NCBI GenBank assembly: GCA_033032175.1
Contig: CM065313.1
Location: forward strand, 12,873,327-12,937,326
Source: Saturnia japonica
Lineage: Eukaryota; Arthropoda; Insecta; Lepidoptera; Saturniidae
DNA: 64,000 nucleotides
Direction of reading: 5' to 3'
Below are positions 24,101 through 34,029 of this stretch, one piece after another. The position numbers and the translations under genes were made by a program. The notes under the pieces were generated by a model. That model saw nothing but the letters and a program-made list of their open reading frames with translations, did not search any database and was not told the origin of the DNA. Every line of letters starts with the position of its first letter. Position 1 is the stretch's first letter.

Positions 24101-24757
24101 AAAGACCATTTGCATATACTTAAAAACTGGAGAATATAGAAATGAAAATAAACAGTAGGTGTAAGAGATATACTAACGGTTGTTTGTTTTGTCCAGATGC
24201 CTCATACACCGCATACACCACATACACCTGGGTCAGCCCATACCCCAGGAGGTGGCGGCGCGCATACACCTGGCTCTTCGCACACACCAGGACCACCATC
24301 TGTCGGACACCACTCACTTAACGATGTTGACATCCCCGCTGACCTCAACTTCGATCCGGCGGCAGTCATTGACGGCGAAGGCACCGATAATCTTAATGTA
24401 AGATTAACTTAATTTTACTGAACTAATAAACTAACCGTATACTTGGCAAACAATGATTATTTTGTATTCAAAGTTAAACTTTAAAGCATGTAACATTTAT
24501 CAGATACCATTCTCCAATTATTATGCCTCATAAAGACATGTAGCTAATAAATCTCCTTTCGATAACAATCCTTAATCTATTTAATAATCTTGCAGTTATT
24601 ACCGGAGACAAGCGTGGATCCAATGGAACTGCTATCGTACTTAGACGCTCCCGCGTTAGGCGAACTTTTGGCTACGCCTCCATCGTCTTCATCCTCAGCG
24701 GGATCGCACCCACCACGCGCACCCTCTTCAGACGATCTCCTTGCGCTCTTCGACTGA
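21059..24757 (+). CDS. tna: tonalli / ZMIZ1-2 orthologue, MIZ (SP-RING) zinc-finger protein, nine 3' exons
   Basis: Exons: 21059-21188, 21286-22070, 22153-22285, 22370-22580, 22898-23238, 23339-23486, 23568-23909, 24197-24397, 24596-24757. All introns are GT-AG and all phases agree. From a candidate Met at 21090 the sum is 2421 nt (806 codons plus TGA) if one base of the G4 run at 21463-21466 is ignored; as written the frame breaks there. Order of parts: Gly/Ala-rich start, Met/Asn/Gly-rich then Gln/Pro/Tyr-rich region, conserved pre-finger block (about residues 295-409), SP-RING (about 480-522, CPIT...GHECKH...WRCPVC), Ser/Asn-rich linker, HTP repeats, C-terminal LLSYLD and DDLLALF. The family consists of nuclear PIAS-like SUMO E3/co-regulators; tonalli works with Brahma-class remodelling and homeotic genes. 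The family's N-terminal domain is absent here, so the 5' coding part may lie outside the window or be missed. Identity is very secure; the start is not. Confidence 0.93.
21286..22070 (+). CDS. tna: tonalli exon: Met/Asn/Gly- and Gln/Pro-rich region, with one-base frame break
   Basis: The acceptor is TTTACAG at 21285 and the donor is CAAA|GTAAGG. The first part ([19 protein letters not shown]...) reads in frame to 21466, then meets a stop at 21499-21501. The second part ([14 protein letters not shown]...) is open in the next frame from 21467 through the donor. Dropping one G of the run 21463-21466 joins them. The break sits in slippage-prone ATGAACGG/ATGAATGG repeats. The rest is rich in Gln, Tyr, Gly and Pro ([19 protein letters not shown]) and ends with a [10 protein letters not shown] segment, typical of a disordered activation region. 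An assembly error or a real null allele would both explain the break. Confidence 0.9.
22153..22285 (+). CDS. tna: tonalli exon: start of conserved pre-SP-RING region
   Basis: The acceptor is AATTTCAG and the donor is ATGGAG|GTAAGT. It encodes [20 protein letters not shown] then [19 protein letters not shown], which I recognise as the highly conserved ZMIZ block immediately upstream of the zinc finger. The intron before it is only 82 bp and the one after it 84 bp. Confidence 0.95.
22370..22580 (+). CDS. tna: tonalli exon: conserved pre-SP-RING region, continued
   Basis: The acceptor is TTCTACAG and the donor is TGCTGT|GTAAGT, leaving in phase 0. It encodes [34 protein letters not shown] and [19 protein letters not shown], ending ITVSACCC. 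This is nearly the same as vertebrate ZMIZ1/2 in the same place and is among the most conserved segments of the family. Confidence 0.96.
22898..23238 (+). CDS. tna: tonalli exon: MIZ/SP-RING zinc finger
   Basis: The acceptor is TTTTTCAG and the donor is TGCAA|GTAAGC. It encodes [20 protein letters not shown], a variable linker ([14 protein letters not shown]), then [20 protein letters not shown] and [20 protein letters not shown], ending WRCPVC. Counted from the candidate Met at 21090, the cysteines of CPIT, HECKH, WRC and PVC and the histidine of CKH fall at about 480, 496, 519, 522 and 498, the expected SP-RING Zn-ligand arrangement. In this family the finger contacts the SUMO E2 (Ubc9) and supports SUMO transfer to transcription factors. 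Confidence 0.97.
23339..23486 (+). CDS. tna: tonalli exon: region just after the SP-RING
   Basis: The acceptor is TCTTCTAG and the donor is ATTAAG|GTAAGT. It encodes [20 protein letters not shown] then [19 protein letters not shown]. The [14 protein letters not shown] motif directly follows the zinc finger in ZMIZ proteins and confirms the phase-2 junction across the PVC-N codon. Confidence 0.95.
23568..23909 (+). CDS. tna: tonalli exon: Ser/Asn-rich linker, tandem CAGCAG acceptor
   Basis: It begins [20 protein letters not shown] and continues through Asn/Ser/Pro/Met-rich sequence ([20 protein letters not shown]) to EKSLNDQ at donor [19 protein letters not shown] resembles a short basic, nuclear-localisation-like patch followed by an SP site, and matches the place of the KRFKTMSPS motif in vertebrates. 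The acceptor is CAGCAG (23565-23570), so splicing may include or skip one Gln. Confidence 0.93.
24197..24397 (+). CDS. tna: tonalli exon: HTP-repeat proline-rich region
   Basis: The acceptor is TTGTCCAG and the donor is CTTAAT|GTAAGA, in phase 0 on both sides. It encodes [18 protein letters not shown] then [16 protein letters not shown], which is six His-Thr-Pro units. [18 protein letters not shown] follows. The Thr-Pro steps are possible proline-directed phosphorylation sites (inference). [10 protein letters not shown] lines up with the DLTFNPSSAL segment of vertebrate ZMIZ1. Confidence 0.92.
24596..24757 (+). CDS. tna: tonalli last exon: acidic/hydrophobic C terminus
   Basis: The acceptor is ATCTTGCAG. 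The exon encodes [20 protein letters not shown], a Ser/Pro-rich spacer, and [10 protein letters not shown], then TGA at 24755-24757. The paired motifs ELLSYLD and DDLLALF are the conserved ZMIZ C-terminal tail and have the phi-x-x-phi-phi pattern of co-activator-binding activation domains. Confidence 0.95.
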   Translation, partial: LLPETSVDPMELLSYLDAPALGELLATPPSSSSSAGSHPPRAPSSDDLLALFD

Positions 24758-25535
24758 ATGTCATTCACAGAGTGGGCCGGCGAACTGGAGACTTGGATGT
24801 AACAATAAAACTTACATTAAAACGAAAAATCACACAAAGATGCAATTTGATCAGGTGAATGTTAACTCTGAGAATAATTCTTGTCGTCAGAAACAGTATT
24901 TTAATAAAACTAAAATATCGTTGAGCCTTGAACATTTTACATACATAAATATTTTACTATATTATCTACTTGTATTATGAAATTTGTGAATTACAAGATC
25001 ACTACATTCGTTACATTCAGTCCACGGTTTGTCGGATAATTTGTGGCTTTGTTAACTCGAAATTGAGCCAACTAAGCCCGATATTGTGATACTAGATTTT
25101 AGTTCCTTCTCCATTTACAGCAATGTTGAATGTTGTTAAACATAATCAATATATACTGCCAGAATCTCCGTCACCTTGTGAAGGTGTTACCAACACGTAG
25201 ATGTAGTTGCTGCAATATTCAACATGGCTGTAAACAACACTGATTGTTCAAACAGCAGTGTTGGAGAACATTTATTAGATTTATAGATAAAGTATTGGAG
25301 GCGAAAGGCCATAGACACTGCGGTGTTGTGCATGTATAGTTCCTCGCACCACCGCACACACGGTGGCGCTATTGAGCTCCTGTATATTCTAAACTCTAGC
25401 ATAAACTGTAAAAGAAATTTTCCTTAATTCATCTTATTCAATGTATTTTTAATCAATTAATCTTTTGATTTGTGTCCAGAAATGTGAATAGATCACCAAT
25501 TGTAAATAAAGTGGAGTTATTTTATTTGTGCTAGT
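24758..25535 (+). other. tna: Likely 3' UTR of tonalli with poly(A) signals
   Basis: AATAAA occurs at 24804-24809 and again at 25505-25510. The second is followed by GT-rich sequence (GTGCTAGTTGTTTTGG), a good cleavage context. Further AATAAA hexamers at about 25936 and 26159 could serve longer forms. No coding frame of note is present. Confidence 0.4.
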
Positions 25536-28500
25536 TGTTTTGGTTCTTGAACGGTGCCGGTCACGTTGCATTGTAAATTATAGATTATATTATAAAGGGT
25601 GGCGACGAAAGCGGCCCGCTCGGAGGCATTATGAATCTTATAGTTCCTATTGGATGCGAGCGAACTATAATGTTCAATTGCCATTTACTGTAAAATATTC
25701 CTTGAAGTTTTCGCATATTCTGCATTTTTAATGGTAAGGTACAATAGGACTTGTGAGTAAAATGCTACTCGCTTATTGGGTGATATATTCTAAATGAATT
25801 GTTTGAATTCAACATAAAAAATTGTAACAAATATGTTATAAAATTATATTGTAAATGTGAGTGCAAAAATGAACTCTGTTAAATTATTTTGCGTTATGTG
25901 AATCCAAGAATGATAGAAATATATTTTAATTTCTAAATAAATAGTAATTAAATGTATTATTTGTAAATATGAAATAAGTTAAGAATATTATATTACTTAG
26001 TTATTAATTACATAGGACAACATGGCAGATACTTATATGACGGCCAGTTTAGTATAGTATTACTAAATTTAAAATATCCACACATGGTTTTACATGTACA
26101 TACATACGAAATACATTTATTATAACAGTGTTTTAACAATCAGAGTACAGAACCTATAAAATAAACATCATTTTCACAATTTAATGTTTTAATATTCTGT
26201 AATTAGTATGGTGCCCTATGCCTATGTTGAAATTTGAGATACATACAAATATCCTATTATACTATTGTATTATATCTATTTTGGCATTCCTACTTTGACG
26301 AAAACTAAAAGTTGAAGTATTTTCAAGGCATATTTCAGCAATACAGTTTTATTTTTAAATTATATTTTCTTAATGAGTGCAGCAGGTATGATGGACTTTT
26401 TATGTATATTCATACTTATAATTACAAGCAACTCAAATAAAATTGATATGCAATAAACAATAATTTTATACACAATAAATATAATCACATTGCAAATTAC
26501 AAACATTTAACAAATATATTGAAAACTTCAATTGTCCACAGTAATCTGTACTCTGATACGGTCTTCTGGTCATAAGTGAAAACAATCAAGAATATTAGCA
26601 ATGTCTATGCTCATCACAATTTTGTTTAATAGTCACTTTTTTTAACTTATTATAATTCAATACCAACAATAATATACCAATCCTCGGGAAGAAACAAATA
26701 TTTTTAATGAATTTTATGATTAGAAGTAAATAAGTCTTACAAAACTTCATCTGATGAGCATGGAATAAAAAAAACTTATTTCACATATTTTCAAATGTTT
26801 GGTTTACATATTTTGAGGTCTAGTGCTCTAATAAGTATTAATAAATTATTGGTATTAATTCATTTTTGATACTATTTAGTATTATAATGTGCAGCGCAAA
26901 TTGTCAACATTCGTCTAAATTTCTAAATGGAATTAAGTTCCCATAAAATTTATAAATCATTAAACCATTATTCATTTAGATGTTGTAAAAAGTTCAGACA
27001 TACATAACTTATTGTTAATAAAGTTTTTAATAAACAGTTATAAAATATCTCTAACTTAGAGTTGTATGTAAAACTGTCAGTTCTTTCACTAACTTATGTA
27101 AAAATTGGTGATTTGCGCATCTTTACTTCATGCTATGAATATGGACGCCTCTTTAGAGTTAGTCAATCTATTATGAAAAACAATAAAATTAGTCTTATAT
27201 GAAGTTGTGGTCAATCATTCAAACAAATTGCAAATTGCTTCAAAATCATTTGAGACATTATTTATCATAGATTAAATTTTAAATATGGATCTGGGTACTA
27301 CTAAAGCATTTGTGTGTTTAGTTGATCACAGCTTTAACATAAATTACATAATTTTAAGGGACCTTCAATTCCAATTAGTTAGCTCTATTTATTGTAGTGA
27401 ATACTGTTGTTGGATGGATCAACAAAAATGATTTCTGTGTGACCAAATAGTAATTTTTTACACATTTACTTATTTTAGGTCATTTTGAATAGTACATTCA
27501 TTTGTATAAAATAAAAATATCACAAAAAATATTTAGCATATCACATTAATAAAAAAAAACTTACTTGAATGATTCATCCAAGTAAGAGTAAATAATTACA
27601 CCTATATAGTTTTTTGAACATTGTAATAAACTATTGTGAAGTAGACTTTGTGCTCACATAATATATTATTGCAGCATTTGGAAATAAGTGAAAAAAGATT
27701 TCATAAGTGACTAATGATTCAAGAGATCATACAGCCAAACTATATTGTTTTACATAACAATTTGAAACATTTTAAGCAATCTGGATGACACTCATTGAAT
27801 TCATTTCAAAATGTATAAAATGAAAAAGATAACATTTTTATGTTATTAAAAATAAAATGAATCTAAAAATTATTTGTGGTTCTTATTATTTTTGTTTACC
27901 TGCTAAGCATAATATATTATATACTGTTTAATGCACCACCCCACAATGTTTATAAAGAACAGTAAAAATAAAAATAATATTTAAAGCAGAAATAACTTGT
28001 ACAAATGATTGAAGTCATAATTATTTAAAGAATAAATTTAAACTATATATATACAAATATACTGTGATAGGAACATTTAGTACTTATTACCCAAAGAATA
28101 TACTTCTCTGTATGAAGAGCTTTTACCATTTGATTTACAATTAACTGAAAGAAATAAAGTTGTATCAGTACGAAAGTTTCATAAAATATGTCTGAAGCCA
28201 GTTGAAGAGAAAAATTAAATTTATATAAAATTATTCTTGGTTGGAATATAGAATCATTACTGTTGAATTTGCTGTGAAGAGTTGGAGGTGAGAGGGAGGG
28301 TTAGAGGTATTCCCCGTGAAGGGAAAAGTACAGAAACAAATTTTTTTTTGAGATTATTTCTAGGAATTGTATATATTTCAATTGGGTTGGATTTAGAATC
28401 GTTTGGCACGAATTCTGGCTTGAAAGTGGTTGAAATAGATAGAGAATTATTCCCCAATTATAACGTAACTAGTCCCATTACAAGGTAATTAGCCGTTTTC

Positions 28501-28560
28501 GAGAAAATTAATTAAAACTATCTTAACCTGAAACCATACAAAACACGAAAATGACGTTTA
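25536..28560. other. AT-rich stretch downstream of tonalli
   Basis: It contains many poly(A/T) runs and scattered AATAAA hexamers. Two overlapping frames near 28257-28488 on opposite strands resemble no family. A small hairpin is present at 25639-25669 (TATAGTTC/GAACTATA). It may include extended 3' UTR. Confidence 0.4.
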
Positions 28561-29139
28561 TTTAGAGATGCCAGATGAAAAAAACTAAAATAGTTCGAAA
28601 ATTGTGACAAAGTTGTACCTTTTTTAGTTTGTGGCGGCAAGCCAGTTTTCTCAATGGAGAGAGGTGGCAACACCAGGCGGACGAGGTGTCAAAAAGAAAA
28701 GGAAAAATATAACCTCTTCTACAAGTGATTTCCGTCAAGCGTTGTATCCGATGATTGATATGCATTTATGTTTTTCATGTGTTCTCAATTTTGAATAAAC
28801 TACTCTTCTACAAGTTTAATAAATTACCAATAGCACACATTAAAGACGTTCATAATATTTTGATAGTAATAAATGTTTATAAAATAAAATAAAATTCATA
28901 ATTAAGCAATTTACTAGCATAATGTCATTTTGTTAATTTATTTCGGTAATTTTTAGTAATTGTTACTACATTTTCTTGAATTTCATGAGTTGGCAACTCA
29001 ATTTAAGGCCACTTGACTTTGATAAACAAAGTTTGTTTTGTTTGCACCGATTTTCTTTCACAACTGATTTACGTACATTGGACTTTGATTATTGTATACT
29101 AATTCAGCAGCCGCAACATCTTGCGTCACCTTTAGTGTA
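28560..29139. other. Gene-free stretch before the hAT element
   Basis: No coding sequence or repeat is recognised in this AT-rich interval. Confidence 0.4.
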
Positions 29140-29147
29140 GTTAGCGT
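29140..29147 (+). repeat. hAT target site duplication, left
   Basis: GTTAGCGT, identical to 33039-33046. Confidence 0.93.
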
Positions 29148-32100
29148 CAGTGGCGTAGCTAAGGGGGGGGGGGGGGGGGGCGAGGGCCGCCAGCCCGACT
29201 ATGCCCGACTATGACCATCAGTTGTAGTTTTTTCTACCTATAAAAAATCCTAAATCTATGGCAGAGAGCATAACCGCCACTAATAAAATTATCTAGGTAA
29301 CTATGATATCGTACCACGAGCATAATAAATTGATATTTAGAAAAAAAAAAAACAATGTGCACACTGTCAATCGATCTGGGATTCCCCCAAAATTTAATAC
29401 CCCGTTCGCGCATAACCAACGCTAGTCAGGGGATTCCCTCGATATAGCGCTCGTCACTTGTATTGTCGATTGGGCCATTTCTTTTGTTTCCGACCGCATT
29501 CATTTCAATATTCTCTTACGTGAACGTGTGAACGTCTAGTGCAAAGTTTTTATTAATTATTAGATATTATAAACAACATTTTTTGTATAAAAACATATTT
29601 AATATAGTCGATTCTTGAAGAAAATAAACAAGGTAAGTGAAGTATTTATGTTATTACAGGTAATACTTACAGTTTTAATTCATTTAGTATCTAATAGCAG
29701 TATCTTAGATTATTTTGAAAACCCCTTCAATTATTTTATTCTCTTTTTTACTGTGTATTTTAAAACTATATTATTGAGCCACAGCCATCCTTTTTTTGTT
29801 TAGCCTGGGCAAGTATTACTATCTACTAAAGGTATTTATTTATTAAAATAGGTTTTAAAGGCTTTGCTGGCGTAAAAAGATTTTATTTATATTTCTACAC
29901 GTTTTACGATATTACTTTAGGTAATAATGTTTAATTGTAAATAATATACTTATTTATTATTTACTTACTTATTATTTTCCGATCTAATAGCAATGGGATT
30001 TGTTTACAAATACGGTATATATTAAGTTTAGACTTTTGATTGAAAGTAATCATATCATACAACTTCGCGTACGTTGATTTGGCTCCGAGATGTGTAGCTA
30101 GAGCACTCGTGGCACGGATATCATAATCAACGGTGGAGTATTTAACTAGTATTTTTTTAATAATACTTAAATACATATTTACACCCAGACGCAGGATTGT
30201 TAATTTATATAAAAATATATTTCACAAAGCTAGTTACGTAACGTGTAGGTGTTTATTTACTTTTATAATTAGTTTATAAAATCAACGTATCACTTACCAA
30301 CTAAAAATATTTTTTAGAATACCCAGAACGAAATATGCCTCGGGGAATTCATACTTCGAAAAGAGAAAGCGGGTTTCAACAGAGAAAAGCCAAAAAGGCT
30401 AAAATGGATGAAATTCAGAGCATGTTCGGTTCTCTTTTCAAATATGTCACAAAAGCAGATAGCGGCCAAAATTCAAGTAAAGTACCCGAGTCTCCTGCTG
30501 ACGAAAGTTATGATTCACATCTTGGAGACTCACATTCAGATAGAAACATCGACAATACAGAATCAATGAAGGCGACCCAGGACCTTGACGGAATCAAAAT
30601 AAATAATGAAAATGACACCGTTAATGCTACTTTCGGAGATAGCATTAGCTTCAAAGAATCAGTTCAACACTTGAGAGATGTTTCACATTGGAGTTTACTG
30701 GTACCTTATAATGTTTGCATTGACATAATAAAAAAAAGCAGTGAACATTTCCAGAACAAAGAACGACCGTTTCTTACTGTATCTCGTCATGGTTCAAAGA
30801 TTAAAGGTGATTATAGTCATCTTTCACTGGAATGGTTATATAAACAGATGCCTAGTGGTGAAAAAATTCTACGATAATGGATGGTATTTTCTCCTATATC
30901 AAATAACCTGTACTGTTTTTGCTGTCGTTTATTTGCTGTCATACATACAAACAACATTTACAACTGGATTTCAGAAGTGGTGGAAACTAAATCCTAAATT
31001 ATTGGACCATGGAACTTCATGTGAACATTTAGAAAATTTCGAAAAATGGAAAACTTTGGAAATGATATTAAAATCTCACACCACAATAGATGATGCAACC
31101 TTGCAATTAATGAATACGGAAAAACAGAAGTGGAAATCTTTTTCTACATTATTAGATATAGCATTGTTTGGCTAAACAAAACCTAGCATTTCGTGGACAT
31201 GATGAAACCCAAGGGTCGTCTAATAAAGGTAATTTCTTAGAACTAGTTAAACTGCTGTCAAAGTATGATGCAGTACTCAAAGAACATATACTATAATTGG
31301 AACAGGAAAAATCACCTAAAGTAACATATTTATCGCCAGAAATACAAAATGAGTTCATAAATATTTTAGCTAATCATGTAAAATGTTAGCTTGGCAACGA
31401 AATAAAATCGGCCAAATATTTCGGAATCATGTTTGATAGCACACCTGACGTTTCACATGTCGGTCAAATGTCTGAAGTGATTCGTTATGTAAAAGTTAAT
31501 AATAGAAAAGTAGAAGTCAAAGAAGTATTCTTAGGATTCTTTTCTTTACATGGAAAAAAAGCAGCTGATTTAAGCGCTGAAATACTAAAGAAGCTTGAAA
31601 ACGATGGCTTAGATATTATGATGTGTCGTTCTCAAGGTTATGATAATGCTGCAGTTATGAGTGGTATATACGGAGGAGTGCAAGCTATTATAAAAGAAAA
31701 AAAACAATAAAGCAATTTTTGATCATTCAATTAATTTATGCGGCCAACATTCGTTCGCACAAAATGTGACTTATGTTACATTTTTCGGAGCAGTGGAAAC
31801 AATATTTAACTTTTTTTCAACTTCCACAAGCCGTTGGGAAGTGCTCCTCAATCACAGCAAAGCATCTGTTAAAAGACTTTCGACAACGCGCTGGAGTGCT
31901 CATTATGGTGCAGTAAAAGTATTGGCTGAAAATTTTGATGGAATAATATCTACAATTGAGGAACTATGTGACCAAGACGTAAATTTAGAAACTAGAGGTG
32001 CTGCACAAAATCTTATGCCTGCTGTGTGCAATTTCTCATTTCTTTGTTTTCTTTTCTTTTGGAATGATGTGCTAAGGGAAGTGAACAATGCTCAGATTGC

Positions 32101-33038
32101 ATTACAAAGTAAAGGTTTATGTGTTGATGAAATAATCATAAAACTAGAAGCACTTCGTCTATTCATTGAAGAGAAACGGTTGCATCTAGCAGAAGAGGCA
32201 ATAGATTTTGCTGTACAAAAATACAACATTTCGATGGAATGACGAATTCGTCGTAAGAAACGCATGCCCGGTGAGTTAGCATCGTCCACCGATACTGGAC
32301 CTACACTTAGAACGGAACTTCAAAAGCACATGTTAGAATGTCTTGACAGATTCAATATTGTACTCGAAACAAGGGTAAAGTCCAGTAAAGACGTAGCATC
32401 ATTGTTTGAGGTTGTGCAGTCAAAGACCTTGCTTTCGGCAAACACTGAACAGTTAAAATTTGCTATATCAAAATTTACTAACCTTTACGATGAAGTATCA
32501 GAAACAGAACTCCTTTTAGAAATACCAAGACTGAGAAGACATTTAAAAGCGGCTAATATTACTGTCTCTAATTGGGTGACACTGGACTTTTTGAAATTTA
32601 TTGTGGAATGGGATTTTACAGAATCTCTTCCGAATCTAACGGTCGCACTAAAGTTATTTATAACAATATGTGCATCAGTTGCTTTATGTGAGAGAAGTTT
32701 CAGCAAATTCAAATTAATTAAAAATTACTTGCGGTCTACAATGACTGAAACCAGATTAAACAATCTTGATATTTTAATGATAGAACATGAAGCAACACAA
32801 AATATAAATTTTGAAGACGTGATTTCGGAGTTCGCTATTGTCAAAGCTAGAAGGAAGAAATTTTAATTTTTAACAAAGTAATTTGTTTCACATAATATTC
32901 AAATATTTGTAATAGGTACTCGTATTTTCATAAAACGTAAATGATTATAACTTTTTTTATTTTAACAGTTTCGATTTAGTTTGGGGGTGACACCTATAAA
33001 ATCCGCCCCGGGTGCCACCTATGCTAGCTACGCCATTG
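29148..33038 (+). mobile_element. hAT superfamily DNA transposon (ZMYM/TTF-hAT type), full length, dead
   Basis: The termini are CAGTGGCGTAGCTA (29148-29161) and TAGCTACGCCATTG (33025-33038), inverted repeats matching at 13 of 14 positions. They are flanked by perfect 8-bp duplications GTTAGCGT at 29140-29147 and 33039-33046, the hAT hallmark. The element is 3891 bp. The broken transposase lies at 30335-32866. Right after the left TIR is an uninterrupted run of 18 G (29163-29180). The intact target duplication points to a moderately recent insertion, despite the coding decay. Confidence 0.93.
30335..32866 (+). pseudogene. hAT transposase pseudogene (TTF-type finger, RNase H-like domain, hAT dimerisation domain)
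   Basis: It opens MPRGIHTSKRESGFQQRKAK. A TTF-type finger follows after a stop: LR-stop-WMVFSPISNNLYCFCCRLF, in the first frame at 30866-30930. Further pieces are FQKWWKLNPKLLDHGTSCEH, YFGIMFDSTPDVSHVGQMSE (first catalytic Asp region), SLHGKKAADLSAEILKK, RWSAHYGAVKVLAENFDGII and RKKRMPGELASS. The end is TICASVALCERSFSKFKLIK and NYLRSTMTETRLNNLDIL, the dimerisation domain, with stop at 32864-32866. At least two nonsense changes (TAA near 30875, TGA at 32240-32242) and several frame shifts break it. The length fits a full-length ancestor of about 800 residues. Confidence 0.9.
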
Positions 33039-33046
33039 GTTAGCGT
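33039..33046 (+). repeat. hAT target site duplication, right
   Basis: GTTAGCGT, identical to 29140-29147. Confidence 0.93.
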
Positions 33047-33086
33047 ATAAGTAAACACGACAAATGTGTGGGAATCGGCAGCCTGA

Positions 33087-33416
33087 ATAATTTTTGACGT
33101 ATCGTATCGTCAGTTTACCACCATACATACGGATTACTGGCGGGCATATGATTGTTTAGGAGATCATGGTTTCATCCATTGCAAAGTCAACCACAGTGAC
33201 CCAGAAAATCCCTTAGTGGCTGGGGCGGCACGCACACAACGCATTGAATCACAGTGGCGTGTCGTCAAACAATATTTCCAAAAAGATAATTTTAATAATA
33301 GAGAAAATTTTACTGATTTACTATATAAATATCTGTGGAGACGCAATGTAATGAAACAAAAGAAAGATCCCTTTGAGGAATTAATTAGGGCAATTAATTA
33401 CATTTATAATAAATGA
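33087..33416 (+). pseudogene. Merlin (IS1016/ISXO2-like) transposase C-terminal fragment
   Basis: It is open from 33087 to TAA at 33414-33416: IIFDVSYRQFTTIHTDYWRA, YDCLGDHGFIHCKVNHSDPE, NPLVAGAARTQRIESQWRVV, then LLYKYLWRRNV and a short tail. The TDYWRAY (catalytic Asp), VNHS, and TQRIESQWR (catalytic Glu region) motifs in this order identify the ISXO2/Merlin DDE domain. The N-terminal half is missing: an upstream TGA lies at 33084 and the hAT right end is only about 45 bp away. The hAT may have inserted into the Merlin copy, but no matching N-terminal part was found left of 29148. Confidence 0.8.
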
Positions 33417-33459
33417 AAACATAGAAAATGTGTTGTTTTATTGAAAAATTAAATTTACT

Positions 33460-33545
33460 AAAACCACAGTAGTACACTCCTGCCTAACCCTTCGGAGAAA
33501 CAGGCGTGAAAGTATGTTATGTTAAGGACACTAAAGTTTTATGTA
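33460..33545. repeat. Lepidopteran interspersed repeat tail
   Basis: CTAACCCTTCGGAGAAACAG then GCGTGAAAGTATGTTATGTT is a phrase I recognise from common lepidopteran repeats. Confidence 0.35.
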
Positions 33546-33741
33546 AATTTTAGTAATTTGTTGACAAATTGGTAGCGAGTAGCGACCGTAGGGAGTAGGT
33601 AGTCTTGAGGGAGTGTTGTCTTGCGATATGTGTAAGCATGAGCCGAGCGAGCGTACCGCGGTAGCGGTCGGCGAGTGCCAAGTCCTAATATTATCACTTA
33701 TCAATATAATGTTTATTCTGAGTAAAATCCCATCAAAATTT

Positions 33742-33996
33742 TCAATTTATCTTTAAAACATAAAACCCCTATACCTCTGTCCAGGAAGGTTATTTCTTCA
33801 TGGGAATAGTGTCAGAGGGTGGGTGGCTGCCCCCGTCAACCTCCCTGATCCATTTCTTGCCTCTAATATTACAAGAGATTACAAAATATGGAAATTTCAG
33901 ATTTGACCTTGAAACTTTGAACCCCTATAACTTAGCTCTGGTGAGTTACCTTGTAACGGGAGTAGTGTCATAGGGTTTAGGGGCACCCCACCTCCC
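33742..33996 (+). repeat. Two diverged direct repeat units
   Basis: ACCCCTATACCTCTGTCCAG...GGGAATAGTGTCAGAGGG (from about 33764) is repeated as ACCCCTATAACTTAGCTCTG...GGGAGTAGTGTCATAGGG (from about 33921), an offset of about 157 bp. Each is followed by a C-rich stretch. Confidence 0.55.
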
Positions 33997-34029
33997 AGCC
34001 CCCCCCCCTCCAGTACCCCTCCGCGTTCC

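Noticed and set aside
28257..28488. Overlapping frames on both strands (66 and 68 codons)
   Set aside because: Neither resembles a known protein; opposite-strand overlap suggests composition, not genes.
30741..30880. Apparent Met start for a second hAT ORF
   Set aside because: It is an out-of-frame reading over the end of the first hAT piece; the true continuation begins after a frame shift near 30900-30960.
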